From: Ephemerocybe angulata
Taxonomy: Eukaryota; Basidiomycota; Agaricomycetes; Agaricales; Psathyrellaceae
Direction of reading: 5' to 3'
Length of the DNA: 64,000 nt
NCBI GenBank assembly: GCA_013368325.1
Contig: JAACJK010000219.1
Span: forward strand, 1,426,001-1,490,000
This document shows positions 1 through 10,952 of the stretch, in pieces. The first letter of the stretch is position 1, and every line of letters begins with the position of its first letter. The position numbers and the translations under genes are program-made. The notes under the pieces were generated by a model, which ran no database searches, was not told where the DNA came from, and saw only the letters and a list, made by a program, of their open reading frames with translations.

Positions 1-20
1 GAAGCAAATGGGGGAGTAGA

Positions 21-1428
21 TTACTTGACTTCGATCAGCTTGACCTCTGGGAAAGGAATCAGTATACTGGTTAAGAGGTGACGATGCCATGACATACCGA
101 ACTTGAGGACAGAGTTGGCGGGGATGTCACCCATTTTCTTGTTTCCGTAGGCCATGCTGGCGGGGACGGTGAGGATACGCTCACCACCGACCTTCATGCC
201 AGGGATACCCTGATCCCATCCCTTGATGACTTCACCCTTGCCAACCTTGAAGTAGAACTAGATTTGTGATAAGTATACCAGAGCGCTTCACAGCATACAA
301 TGAGACTTACAGGCTTGCCCTTGGTGTTCTTATCGAAGACGTGGCCGTTGAGGAGCTTTCCGATGTAGCGCATGCCGACGCGGGCACCCTTCTTCGCCTC
401 AGCACCGTCGCCAATCTTGACATCCTGGATCTTGAGTCCGCCGGGGAGCTCCTTCTCGGCCTTGGTGGCGGGCTTCTCGGCCTTCTTCTTTTCCTCCTTC
501 TTCTCCTTCTTGGGAGCCTCCTCGACAGGGGCGGGGGCGGGCTTGCCATCTTCAGCCTTCAGCTTCTTGTTCTTCTTGTCCTTGGCCTCCTTAGGCTTCT
601 CGGCGGCGGCATCGGAGTCACGAGGGCGCTTTGCGCTTTTGGGAGCCTCGTCCTGGACTTCCTCGAAGCGGCTATTACATATTTTAAGTTATTTTCCTAT
701 TCTAAAGTGTCGCAACGACGAACCTAGCATCGCTGTCGATCTCGAGGTCAGCGAGGTCTTCAGGGTTCATCTCAACGTCGGAGCTGACTTCGTCGAGGTC
801 GTAACCTTCCTCATCGCTGTCGAGCTCAGAATCACCGTAGGGATCCTCATCATCGTGTTCTGAGAAGTATGTCAGATATGGTTACGCCGCATTTAAGATT
901 TCCAGCTCACTGATGTAGTTTCCAGTAAGGTAGACAGTGCTGAAGGGTGTCATAACGTTCGTTAGTGGCAGTAAGGATGGGATAGCTAGGTCGCGTACTT
1001 CTTGCCAGTGTTGGTGAGAACGTAGTCACGGTCCTCAAGGAGAACGAGGTTGACGGTGGTCTGCTCGATCTTAGGAGAGAACATGAATGGTGCTTCCCTT
1101 ATTGCAGTGGAAAAGAGTGGCATACCTTGCCAGCAGTCAAAGCGGAGAGGACGGTGGTAGTGTAAGTTCCCTGGGGGGGAGCATCCTCATCGTCCTCATC
1201 GTCTTCATCAAAGTCATCGGCAGTAAGAGCCTGGTATCCGAGCTTGATGACAGAGCGACCATTGGCGTCCGCAAGCTCTTCACCGAAAGAGATGTTCGTA
1301 ACACGAGTGTCGGCGGGGGGAGTGATGGCCTCCTCAGAGCCACCAGGCAACTCGAGACTCCTGTAGGATGGTTAGCGTAATGCCACCACTCGACGCGCTG
1401 CGACGCACCAAACTTCGACTTCAGCCAT
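21..1428 (-). CDS. fpr4: Nucleolar FKBP-type peptidyl-prolyl isomerase with nucleoplasmin-like N-domain
   Basis: Proline cis-trans isomerase of the Fpr3/Fpr4/FKBP39 class, nuclear or nucleolar, known in the family as a histone chaperone and chromatin regulator. Seen in order: an N-terminal nucleoplasmin-like fold starting MAEVEVWSLELPGG and including [18 protein letters not shown]; long acidic Asp/Glu tracts; a Lys/Glu-rich basic stretch; and a C-terminal FKBP domain with [28 protein letters not shown] and a terminal KLIEVK. About 360 aa after removing roughly six short introns. The first intron (1361-1408) splits the Trp-7 codon; joining it restores the family N-terminus, which fixes the start at 1428. 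It is divergent from arpc4 across 165 bp. Family assignment is strong; the Fpr4 versus Fpr3 label is only by class. Confidence 0.9.
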
Positions 1429-1593
1429 GGTATGAAAGGTAGATGAACGGTGTGGTGGTGGTTCAACGTTGAACTTCAAAAAAAAAGTTGGCGCCCAAAC
1501 GTGCGGATCGTGACCGCGCCGTAGTTCAAACTCCGACGACGTATGCGATGACCCGTGGTCGTCACAGCGAGGGGCTGCAAGTACATCCCAGCC
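1429..1593. promoter_or_regulatory. Shared divergent promoter, fpr4 / arpc4
   Basis: The 165 bp between the two divergent start codons must hold both promoters and 5' leaders. It contains an A-rich run near 1479-1487. No specific factor site was recognised. This is inferred from gene layout only. Confidence 0.45.
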
Positions 1594-2420
1594 ATGGTGA
1601 GTAAGTGCAATCCTCGTCAACGGAGTATCTATCTCACGACATATAGTCCAACGTTCTCAGACCCTATCTCGCCGCTGTACGGTCGACGTTGACCGCAGCA
1701 TTGACCCTCGAGAACTTCTCGTCGCAGGTGCGCAGCGCTTGCGTTCACCACCAATGATCTGAAGCCCGTTAATCTATGTCCAGGTCGTCGAAAGACACAA
1801 CAAGCCAGAGGTCGAGGTCCAGTGAGTAGAGAGGCACCGACAAAGACTTGCACTAATCGCGCTATAGAACATCCAAGGAGGTCCTGCTTAATCCCCTGAC
1901 CATCTCCCGAAACGAGAATGAACGCGTCTTGATTGAACCGTCGGTGAACTCTGTGCGAGTCAGCATCAAGATCAAGCAAGCAGACGAGATCGAGCGTATC
2001 CTGGCCCACAAGTTCACCCGATTCATGACCCAGCGTGCAGAGAGCTTTGTCGTTCTGAGGAGGAAGCCTGTGCAAGTGCGTATATCGACATTCTCCGCAT
2101 CCTGCACTCCTCGCTGAGCACCGTTTAATAGGGCTATGACATCTCTTTCCTCATCACCAATACCCATTCCGAAACGATGTTAAAGCACAAGATTGTCGAT
2201 TTCATCATTCAGTGAGTACCGCGATGGTATATGCGCCTCACCCCCCCTGATCACACCGCCCCGCAGGTTTATGGAGGAGGTAGACAAGGAGATCAGCGAA
2301 ATGAAGCTCAGCCTGAACGCCAGGGCGCGTATCGTCGCCGAATCATACCTTACAGCTGTGAGTACTACACTGATGTCAACGGCGCGTCAGTATACTAATC
2401 CGACCCAGTTCAACGCATAG
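1594..2420 (+). CDS. arpc4: Arp2/3 complex subunit 4 (ARPC4/p20)
   Basis: Core subunit of the Arp2/3 actin-nucleating complex, which builds branched actin at cortical patches. The spliced product starts [20 protein letters not shown] and continues with [48 protein letters not shown] and ends [20 protein letters not shown] followed by [12 protein letters not shown]. This is near-identical in layout to animal and yeast ARPC4, and about 168 aa is the family length. The first coding exon is only the ATG (1594-1596), followed by an intron at 1597-1646; later introns interrupt after FSSQ, EVEVQ and KPVQ. It converges with the acetyltransferase gene 106 bp downstream. Confidence 0.96.
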
Positions 2421-2526
2421 CCCTAGAGATACCCATGCGGCTTCCAACCGTTGTATTAACAATCCCAAACAGCATTAACAGTCATAAGTGGATATCCATA
2501 TCTATATGCAACTCGATCCTTCAGGC

Positions 2527-3150
2527 CTACTTCCGGTCTGCAATCCGCTTCTCCAGCCGAGCCTTAATTGAAGCTTTCCATTCCCGCTCCAACAGCGCGT
2601 AGCTCGCAACGTCGGTCCACCCTCCAGCCTTATCCGCCCAGCACTCTATCTTCGTTCCCTCCTGTCGCACCCCAGCAACCCTCTCCAACCATCCCCTCAT
2701 TGGCGCATTCTCCATCGCCGTCTCGAGCGTCACCCTGTGGAATCCCCGCTCTTCGAAGAGGTAAGTCCACAAGGCATAGAAGATCTCCGCCGTCACACCC
2801 TTCCCCTGGTACTTCGTCGCCACAAGGATCCCGGCCTCGCATGTATTCTGGATTGTGTCGATATTGAAGACCCCGGTTGAGCCTCCGAGCTCGTAAGATC
2901 CATCCTCCTGTCGAACATACGCACTGAAGTCGAGGATTTTGGGGTCTTTTGACCTAGACTCCCTTCGTTCCTTGGATTCCTCCATAGTCATAGTCGCTGG
3001 GAGATGCCCGAGTAGGTATTTCCTCGTCCCGGGTTCCGTGCGCAAAATAGCGACCGCTTCATCGAACTCTGCAGTGGGTGTTTCTAATTTGACCCGACGG
3101 GATGGAGAGTACAAAACTATGTGCTTGGAGGTCACAGCGTCGTCGGACAT
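2527..3150 (-). CDS. GNAT-family N-acetyltransferase
   Basis: A single-exon gene of 207 aa starting MSDDAVTSKHIVLYSPS. The centre carries the GNAT core: CEAGILVATKYQGKGVTAEI matches the acetyl-CoA-binding motif A (Q/R-x-x-G-x-G/A), preceded by a strand GGSTGVFNI and followed by YLFEERGFHRVTLETA and NAPMRGWLERVAGV, as in RimJ/RimL-like enzymes. The substrate cannot be read from the sequence; small-molecule or protein N-termini are both possible. It lacks introns, unlike nearly all its neighbours. It is convergent with arpc4. Confidence 0.8.
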   Translation of the reverse strand: MSDDAVTSKHIVLYSPSRRVKLETPTAEFDEAVAILRTEPGTRKYLLGHLPATMTMEESKERRESRSKDPKILDFSAYVRQEDGSYELGGSTGVFNIDTIQNTCEAGILVATKYQGKGVTAEIFYALWTYLFEERGFHRVTLETAMENAPMRGWLERVAGVRQEGTKIECWADKAGGWTDVASYALLEREWKASIKARLEKRIADRK

Positions 3151-3597
3151 ATTTGAGGTGAAGGGGCTCAGGTGAGGGATATGCTTTACGACGCGGAGGT
3201 CAAGCGGAGGTGTCTGTTATAAGGCACCCTTTGATTGCCATCTTTGAGTCCGGTTCCGATCTCCGACTGACCCGAAAACTGACTCGGTCGGAAGGGTACC
3301 ATGAGGAGCACTTCATGGTGTGATGTTTACCCGATTTCATGGGCGCCAGTCTAGAGCAAGCGTGGGAGGATAAGGAGGAGGCTGGCACTGACGGCAACTA
3401 CACAAACATCGTTAGAATTTTAGACCTGCTACAGAGGCCAGCTTGTGAGGCGCGAAAGAATCATTGCAGTACGATGCCCATCTCACTTACGTATTAAATA
3501 CACCCATAGGGAGAGGTAGATTCCAAGGCATAATTTAGTGGTTCGCCCTGTGGCATAACGACAGCCAAATGGTACGGAAATCCGTTTACTCTTCTCC
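3151..3597. other. Intergenic, no gene seen
   Basis: Upstream region of the acetyltransferase gene and 3' flank of the oxidoreductase gene. Only short overlapping reading frames without family signatures were found. Confidence 0.5.
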
Positions 3598-5432
3598 TCA
3601 AATATCCTTCTTCCCCTCCCCACCCTTGTTCTCCTCCACGATAAAGCTACTGAACGTGAACTTTCTCGTCTCACACAATCGTGTGATAATCTCCTCCCCA
3701 AACGCCGTCATAGGCGTCAGCACACCACCTTCTCTCGCGAAATTCGTCCAGCGCATAACATCTTTGAGCTCAGTGGTAGGGGTATTCGGTCGCGATGGCT
3801 GCCAGAATAGGAGCGAGAGGGCACATTCAGAAATTATGACTGTACAGCACGAATGAGCAAGCCGTATCAAATGGGTGGATATACAGTTGTCAGTGAAGGG
3901 GACTTGCCTGCTGTTAGGAGGTATCCTGGATCGCCTTTGCCTGTGATAGTGGTTTGGACCTTGATAGGAGGTGTAGAATCGGATGTGGTCACGTTTGTTA
4001 GTGTAATGGAACCCTTCTCCATTTCCCTGCGCCAGGTTGTGGTTAGTCCAAAGCCAAAGGACGGTGATTGTATTAGACTTACTCATCGGAAGGACCGTCA
4101 CCAGACTTTGGTACCACTTTTGCCGCCAGCCATCGGAACTGGAGAACACCGTCATCAGCATGGTGAAACCGACTTAAGATATGTATTGCCCAGACGTACT
4201 GGTTTGAAGAATCGCAGTAGGAAGAAGGAGGAGACAAGGAAGATAGATGTGATGAGAGCAGACATCTTCGATGGGGTTTCCATGAATTCGTCGTACATGA
4301 ATTGCGGTCCATATCGCATCTTGTCAACCATCGACCGGATATCTTGAGGGCAAATGCCACTCAGGTGAACTATTGCAGAGCAATGAGCATGTTTGTGGCA
4401 CTGAGAGACTGCCCTAGCCAATTTGAGGATCACAAGGCGTACCTTCTTGCCCAAGAGCTTCATACAGCCCAAACGTTCGTTGGACGAGCCATGCGTTAGT
4501 TTGCCTCATCATCCAGAAACCCCCTACAATATGCCGAACGCTTGGCACCACGAGGTCATACAGCAGCTTGGGCTTTGGCTGTGCACCCCCAGAGACTAGC
4601 ATCACGAAGCGACACGTCAGAAAGCTGCACTTGGGAAAGCATCCAGTCATGACGTACCAGGGCTCAAGGAGTACGGGACGCTGGTCTCCCGAAGTACTTT
4701 AGTAGGAGTATCATTGAACGTGGCCAAAACAGAGGCGAAGGTTCCTCCCGATATCCCGCCTCTGACCTTGTGGGCACTAATAGAGCTCTTGATGCCAATA
4801 AACGGCTCGTCTGGACGATGCACTGCTGCATAGGTCTTCAGGGTCTTGTTCGCAAGCCATGCCGCGATATCGGAGGGTACAGAGTCGTATCCACACGACG
4901 GTACAATGATGGTGTGGTTTTTGGTGGCAGCAAAGTCGTATCTACTTGGTGTTCAGTGGTGTGTTAGGGGTGCTAGAAAGTAGGCACGACGCACTCTGCA
5001 ATGATACGCTTAATCCATGTCGACTCGCCCGTCAAGTCAACATAGTGGACATTATTCCGCACACACGCGCTGTTAATCCAGCAAAGGTCAGTTCAGTTCT
5101 GTTGATATGAGGATGCCCACATACGCGACCACAGGTGTCCCGAAAAGCCAGAACGGCCCAACCGTGTTGATGATGATGCGCGTCTTCTTCACCGCCCGTT
5201 CCAAGCTCTCAAAGTTCGACACGTCGACTGTCACAAGCTCATCCACTTTCTCCGCAACCTTTTCATCTTCCACTAGTTTCTTCAGTTTATCTTCAGACCG
5301 CGCACCCAGTGCGAGTCTGAACAGGCTCTTCTGCCTATGCGATGTAAGATACCGAGTTATCAATCGCCCCGTGAAGCCTGTCGCGCCGAGGACGAGGATA
5401 TCGCTCGTTGCATCTGCGAAAGACGATGACAT
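3598..5432 (-). CDS. Saccharopine dehydrogenase-like oxidoreductase (SCCPDH family)
   Basis: The N-terminus MSSSFADATSDILVLGATGF contains the Rossmann nucleotide-binding motif (GATGFTGR) typical of SCCPDH and trans-acting enoyl-reductase proteins. It is followed by TVGPFWLFGTPVVAY, HYVDLTGE, YDSVPSDIAAWLA and KVRGGISGGTFASVL. A hydrophobic segment near 4240 (ITSIFLVSSFFLLRFF) is a probable membrane anchor. The C-terminus, FAREGGVLTPMTAFGEEII followed by KFTFSSFIVEE, is the family signature. Length is about 430 aa in many short exons. These proteins are usually on lipid droplets or membranes in eukaryotes; the substrate is unknown and true lysine-pathway saccharopine dehydrogenase activity is not implied. 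The start at 5432 is the first Met before the Rossmann strand. Confidence 0.88.
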
Positions 5433-5857
5433 TGTTGGTTATTGTCGCTGAGTAGGTGGTATCGTGGAGTATGCCAGGTATAAAGTACGGTTGAGAATCA
5501 AGGGGCTGTAAAAGGCTGTAAACTGCATTCAGAATCACCGGTCGATGGATGCATGCGTCTTTTGATTGATAGCCGCCGAAATCATGAGTCTATCACAAAG
5601 CTTTATTCAAGCTTTATTGGAGTAACTATGCAAGTAGAGTAGGTGAAAGTAAGAGTTCTGTGGTCACAGTTGAAGGTGAATAATGTCAATGTGCAAGTAA
5701 TAAAGATAAAGAGCAAAACGGGTTGAGAATGGGTGGACGACAAGCTGGGAACAAGGATTCAAACAAGGGTATTATGAGTACTGTGAATGGTACGTTTGAT
5801 TCAGACAAAGGGGCGCTTGTTCGAAGAAACAAGCAGCTGGCATATGTGTTTCACCAA
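5433..5857. other. Intergenic, no gene seen
   Basis: Promoter side of the oxidoreductase gene and 3' side of the SNF2 gene. A short near-repeat, caaagctttattcaagcttta, lies around 5596-5616. No gene was recognised. Confidence 0.5.
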
Positions 5858-8800
5858 TTACTCGGTGGCCGGAGTTTCACCGCCTTCAGCGTTCGAGTTC
5901 TGGCGCCTAATGCCAAACAGTTCGATCAAGTCTAGTAGAAAGGTTAACTCAGACACCCATAACGGCACTGCCAAAATGCGAACCTTGAAGACGAGCCTCC
6001 TTCTGCTGCCTCTGAGTTTCCTTGCTCTTGATGCCCGAGAAAGCCTATCGAGCAAAAACGCATTAGAGCGAGCGACATAGCAAAATAAGCAGGACTACCA
6101 ACCTCCTTGATAAGCTTCTTCTTGCGTTCCTGGATATCTAGAACCTTAGACTCGACTGTGTTCTCGGCGATCAGCTGGTAGACATGGACGTTTTTCTTTT
6201 GTCCAATACGGTTGACTCGATCGATGGCCTGGCTCTCAATGCCCTCCTGCCACCAGCTAAAGAAAGTATAAGTCTCATCTGCATCCGAGTGCGAAAAGGT
6301 ATCACTCACGGGTCCATGAGGAAAACATTATTCGCGACAGTCAAGTTCAAACCAAGAGCACCCTACAACGAGAGCCTGGGTTAGGATATAGGGATGAAGG
6401 GGCACGAACGGGGGAACATACGGCTTTGAGGGAGATCAACATGACCCTGGGGTTCTCCTCATCGGAAACGAGCGCCTCAAACTCTTGGTCGTCGTCATCA
6501 ACATCCTGTTCAGAATCCTGAACAGGCATAAAATCATCGTCGCTGTCCGACGCAGCTCCGGCATCTACGTTGCTCATGGAAGCAGTCCTGGAGCTAGCAG
6601 CGCGGCTGGCGTTCCTGGAAGTCCTGCGCTGGGAGTTGCTCGGGGCTGCCGCCGGTTCTACGTTCTGGATCGGCACAGAAAAGCGCTCGATTGCTTCTTG
6701 CCTGCGCCTTGCAGACATCTTTCCGTCGAAACGAACGAAAGGAATTCTGGACACGCCTTCAGTATCGATATGGCGGCTTGAACAGACAGAAAAACGTACC
6801 CTTCCTTTTCGAGAGCTTCAACAACCTAGAGAAGGCGCTCAATGACGTTAAAGACCCAAACAACAATGTCTACTTGCCTTATCCAAGAATGATGTGAATT
6901 GAGAGAAAACCAGAGACTTCTCGCCAGCGGGGATCAAGCGCAAAAGTTGGATAAGCTGGTCAATCTTCGCAGACGAGCCGTCGCATGTCTCTGGGGTCGG
7001 TTCACGCGCACGGGGCGCCTGTGTCAGCTCCATTTGCGGTGTCCTTTCATACAGGTCAGCGACCGTCAATGCACGACGATCCTGTTAAAAGTTAGTACGC
7101 TCCAAAGAAAGGGATACTACATGATGCCTACCATCGGGCAGCGTGCATCCCGAGTGATGACTTCCATGATACTTTAAAAAGAAAATTCGTGGTCAGTCGA
7201 GGGAGCCATGGCATGAAGGGGCGCATAACATACCATCCAACGCAGAACATGTGGGCACAGCTGGTAATACGGGCATCGTCGAGCAGATTGAAGCAAATCG
7301 GGCACTCTTCGCAATCCTCGATGGCCTGAGCCAGCAAATCTTGGAGCCTCAGTTTCTCTTCTTGAGTAATAGCCTGAACCGGGCCATCCGCTTTGGCGCT
7401 AGCTTCATCTGCAGCGCGAAGTTCTTGCAGATAATTGGCAGGCAGAAGTCCCGGGTGGAGCGCCAGCTGCCTGAGCCGCGTAAGCATGCTCAAGACATTG
7501 GATTGCAGCTATCGTTGACATCAGTACGGAACGCCTGTGTAAGTATTGGAACCTTACAATTGCAGGCGCTGCGTTCTCAAGAATGTGGTTAACGCGGTTC
7601 TGCGAAACTTCTTCAATTTGATCGTAGAGGCGCTGTTGGGGAGATCAGCATTGAACATCCACCTTTCTCTATGCACACTCACTCGTGCTTCATCGGTCAG
7701 CGTAACAGGAACCTTGATCATCTCGACCTATCGTTGCGTTAGTCATAGGTACGCAAGTAGAAAGAAGGCAGCGAACCGGAGGTAGAGCAATCAAAGGAAC
7801 ACCATTCTCGTCTTGCATTTCTTTGGTTCGACGGAGGCAAATCTGGGTCATGAGCGCCTATACATGGCCGTCAGCTGAGAAGACATGGAAAGCAAGCTTG
7901 AAATACTAACACGCAGCAGCTCAGCGCCAGCAGGCTCTCCGTTCTTAAGAGGGCGAAGCAAGAGGCGCTTAAAGAAGTCTTCACTGTCCAGAGGCTGGCA
8001 TATCTTCAAGAAAGTCATCATTGACCCGAGATCCTATGGTCGTAGATTTAGACTTTAGCTGGCTCCAATAATATGCTATAGTTACCCTAGGGGAGTTGAT
8101 CTAGAGACGAAGCGTTAACGCGGATTTTGGTAAAGGGCATAAGTCACGTACAATAGGCGTTCCTGTAAGAACCCATCGCTTGTCCGCTTTCAGAGCGACG
8201 ACAGCGCGGGCCATCTTAGTCTTGGGATTACGGATAACATGACCCTCGTCAAGGATGACTCTCTATATCGAAGTTAGAAAACGAACAAGCACGTGTATCG
8301 TCATACATACCTTCCAGGGAACCTCCATCAAAGCACCTTCGACCTTCTTTTTCTTCTTGCTGGGGGCACCAGAGCCGCTGCCTTCGGCAGCGCCATGCTC
8401 TCCAGTGATTGTCTGGTATGTAGTGATGACTATGTCGTACTTCTGAAGATCGGCAGCGCTGATGTTTCTGTTGTTTCCGTAGTACATGTAGGTCGTAAGG
8501 TGGCCGGGAACGACGTGATCAGCAATCTGTTTTTCCCAGTTCGAGAGGATGGAAACAGGTGCAACTAGTGGTCAAGGTTAGCGGTGCAAGACGCATCAGA
8601 CTATGCAAGAATACATACCTATTAAAGTGGCCTTGGAGAAGCTAGGGGTGTTCATTTTTTTGGTGGCAAGGATGAGGGCAATCATTGTCAAGGTTTTACC
8701 CAAGCCCTGGAATCAATGTTATTCCTCATCCCGATATATCATTTGAAGAACTTACCATAGCGTCGCCACAAAGGGCACCTTTCCCCAGCGTGGGTGGAGT

Positions 8801-10799
8801 TTCTGTCGGAGTCTTGGTCGCAACTGCCGATGCTTGAGTGAGTAAAGAGCAAACATTTGCTTACATGCAGACCCACCATTATAATAGAAGCTCTGGAACT
8901 TTCGTCAATCTAATATCAGTTGAGAGAACGAAAAAGCACACACCTTTGCCCCATTCTTCTTGAACTGCCAGAACTGGACAGGGGGATCCGACTCCTTCGT
9001 TGGAAGAACAGGTGTTTCTTTGTCAATGGCCCATTGAAGAGCTTGGGCCTGTTAACGAAATGGTAAATACTGAACAAAGTTACATCGAGAGGAACAGACC
9101 TGATGCTTTAGTAAATCAACCTTGAGGTCCCCAATGGCAGTGCCAGGAGGATTGGGGTACAGGGGCAATTTAAGGACGTCGCCTTGAGAGCATAAAGTAT
9201 CCAAGAGAGAACTCCGGCGACCTTCGTCATTGACTTTCTCGAGAGTGTTAAGCATTGACTGAAGCTCGGCAGCTTTCGCCAGAGCTTCTTGCTGCTTCCT
9301 GATCGCCTCCAACTGGGCCGGGGTCGGTCCTTGAACTTTAGGTTGACTGGGAGCCGCGCGAGACGCCGCCGTTTGTGAGAAAGTATAAGCCGGCGGAGCT
9401 CCAGGAAGAGGGCCACCCGCTCGGTTTACTACAGCGCTGGCGTAGCTCGAGCTATTATACGCTGAAGTAGAACCGACGCGACCACCTATAACGGAAGCTG
9501 CGCTCGTGCTAGCCACTGCAGGCTGGGCACGAGGTGCGGTCCCGCGAGCTTGATAAGGAAGCTGAGGAAGGACGCGGTCACGGTTCTCGGGTGCTCCATA
9601 GATCTTGAGGGTACTGCGATATTGGTTAGACTGTGGTCTACAAAGTGACAGAGTTATGGTCAACCTACATCGAAAGTGTGTACCCGGCGCGTCCGCCCAC
9701 TAAAAGAGAACAGGTGAGTGCGCTTCAAACCTTTGCAGATACTGCACATACAGTTTCCATCGTTCATGACACCCTCAATGGTGATAAGTTTCTGGTCAAG
9801 TAAAGGAGCGAGCTGACTGGCAACTTGGCGGCCAAGATGCCCAACTTGAACACGACTGATGTTCTTCACCTGAATAGCGTTCCTATATTAAAGGGCTCAT
9901 TAACCCCGGGCGCTTGTTGAGTTGATTACTCGACATGCGTACCTGTCATATTGATTGTGTGGCTCTCGAACGAGCAGAACTTCTTCGCCTGGGCCCACGA
10001 GTCCTAGCACCCTATTGTCAGCGAAGATAACTCCAGTGGGGCACACGAATATGGCTACCTCGATAGTGACGAATTCCAACGACTTCGGTGACCATGCGTC
10101 CATACATTTCATCAATGCTCTCATCCGAAGGAGTGGCGGCATCTTCCTCTTCCTCCGCAATCATCGCCCTGCGGGTCCCTTGGGTCATTGGGGGAGGGAC
10201 GAGGGAGGAGTGGTCCGCCTTGCGCTTCAAGTTCGCGTTCGGATTGTGAGCAATAGATACTGCAGACCTAGTTCTCGCCGTGGCTGGAATATCCGAAGGG
10301 TCAACGCGACGAAGCGACACGGCAATCCTGATTTTCTGTTGGTCCGAAGGGCTGTTAAACGTTATTAGTGCTTGTTGGGTGGATGCGCCACGTTGCCACA
10401 TACTTCAAGTCCTTGAATCCGTCGATGGTGTCGAGCTTGACACTGGCAATCTGGTCGAGAATGGCAGGCGTTACACATCCCCTAAACGCGTCAAAATGAG
10501 AACCTGGAGTCTCGACAAGGCTAGGTCATCAACAACATACCAATGCCTCCACTCGACGGTTTCCGTAATTCCATCGTTCGATACCTTTCCATAGCGAAGG
10601 GTTCCGGGGCGCATAAGAGAGTTCTTTACACGAATTACTATTGTGCACGCTGAGACATATGGCGGTGCTCACCCTACACGGAGGAGGTCCATGACACTTG
10701 GCACGCGTGCTTTTGCTGTACTGTCGCCCAGGTCAGTTTCGCGATTCAGGACCATTCGAGGAGGATGCTTACGCCGAATACGTGGCCAGAGGTCGCCAT
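5858..10799 (-). CDS. Rad5/HLTF-like SNF2 translocase with PARP-type zinc finger, HIRAN and RING domains
   Basis: Large multi-exon gene, roughly 1200-1300 aa. Domains in order: (1) PARP-type zinc finger, residues about 10-85, from MATSGHVFG joined to YSKSTRAKCHGPPPC, then RPGTLRYGKVSNDG and VEWRHWGCVTP (ligands C18, C24, H52, C55); (2) a linker with NLKRKADH and an acidic stretch; (3) HIRAN, VGIRHYRGVLGLVGPGEEV through REPHNQYDRNAIQVKN; (4) SNF2 ATPase with CGDAMGLGKTLTMIALIL, RVILDEGHVIRN and RWVLTGTPI; (5) C3HC4 RING, CEECPICFNLLDDARITSC; (6) Helicase-C with VRFDGKMSARRRQEAIERF, an acidic insert, LISLKAGALGLNLT and QAIDRVNRIGQ. The C-terminus EARLQDLIELFG ends at 5858 after a last intron that removes a frame conflict. 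HIRAN+SNF2+RING is the Rad5/HLTF layout (fork remodelling, PCNA polyubiquitination); the PARP finger adds DNA-break binding by inference. Confidence 0.9.
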
Positions 10800-10952
10800 C
10801 TGGGCTGTGTATGCGGGAAAGTGGAGGAAAAGAGACGGTGACTCAAAAGGAGGGCTGTCACCGTCGCGTCGGCGACCAAACAAGGCCCAACGCGCTTTCA
10901 TTAGGGCGGCGCGCTTCAACTTTCCTTTTCCACCATCCCGAACGTCGTCGCA
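10800..10952. promoter_or_regulatory. Bidirectional promoter of the Rad5-like and nse4 genes
   Basis: Only 153 bp separate the two divergent start codons (10799 on the minus strand, 10953 on the plus strand). The segment holds GC-rich cores including an ACGCG at 10890-10894 and a cgtcgcgtcggcg stretch at 10862-10874, resembling the core of MluI cell-cycle boxes but not the full ACGCGT. Joint cell-cycle or damage control is inference. Confidence 0.5.

Noticed and set aside
266..863. Plus-strand frames of 153 and 163 aa rich in Leu or Ser
   Set aside because: They are antisense shadows of the charged Lys/Glu region and acidic tracts of the FKBP gene on the minus strand.
4770..4967. Short plus-strand frame ending W-C-S-V-V-C, checked as a CaaX pheromone precursor
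   Set aside because: It is antisense to the oxidoreductase gene, the end does not match a usual CaaX, and no pheromone receptor gene is present nearby.
5944..6055. Alternative C-termini of the SNF2 gene in two other frames
   Set aside because: Splicing out the short gt...ag intron in this stretch gives E-A-R-L-Q-D-L-I-E-L-F-G, the family ending; the other frames give no such match.
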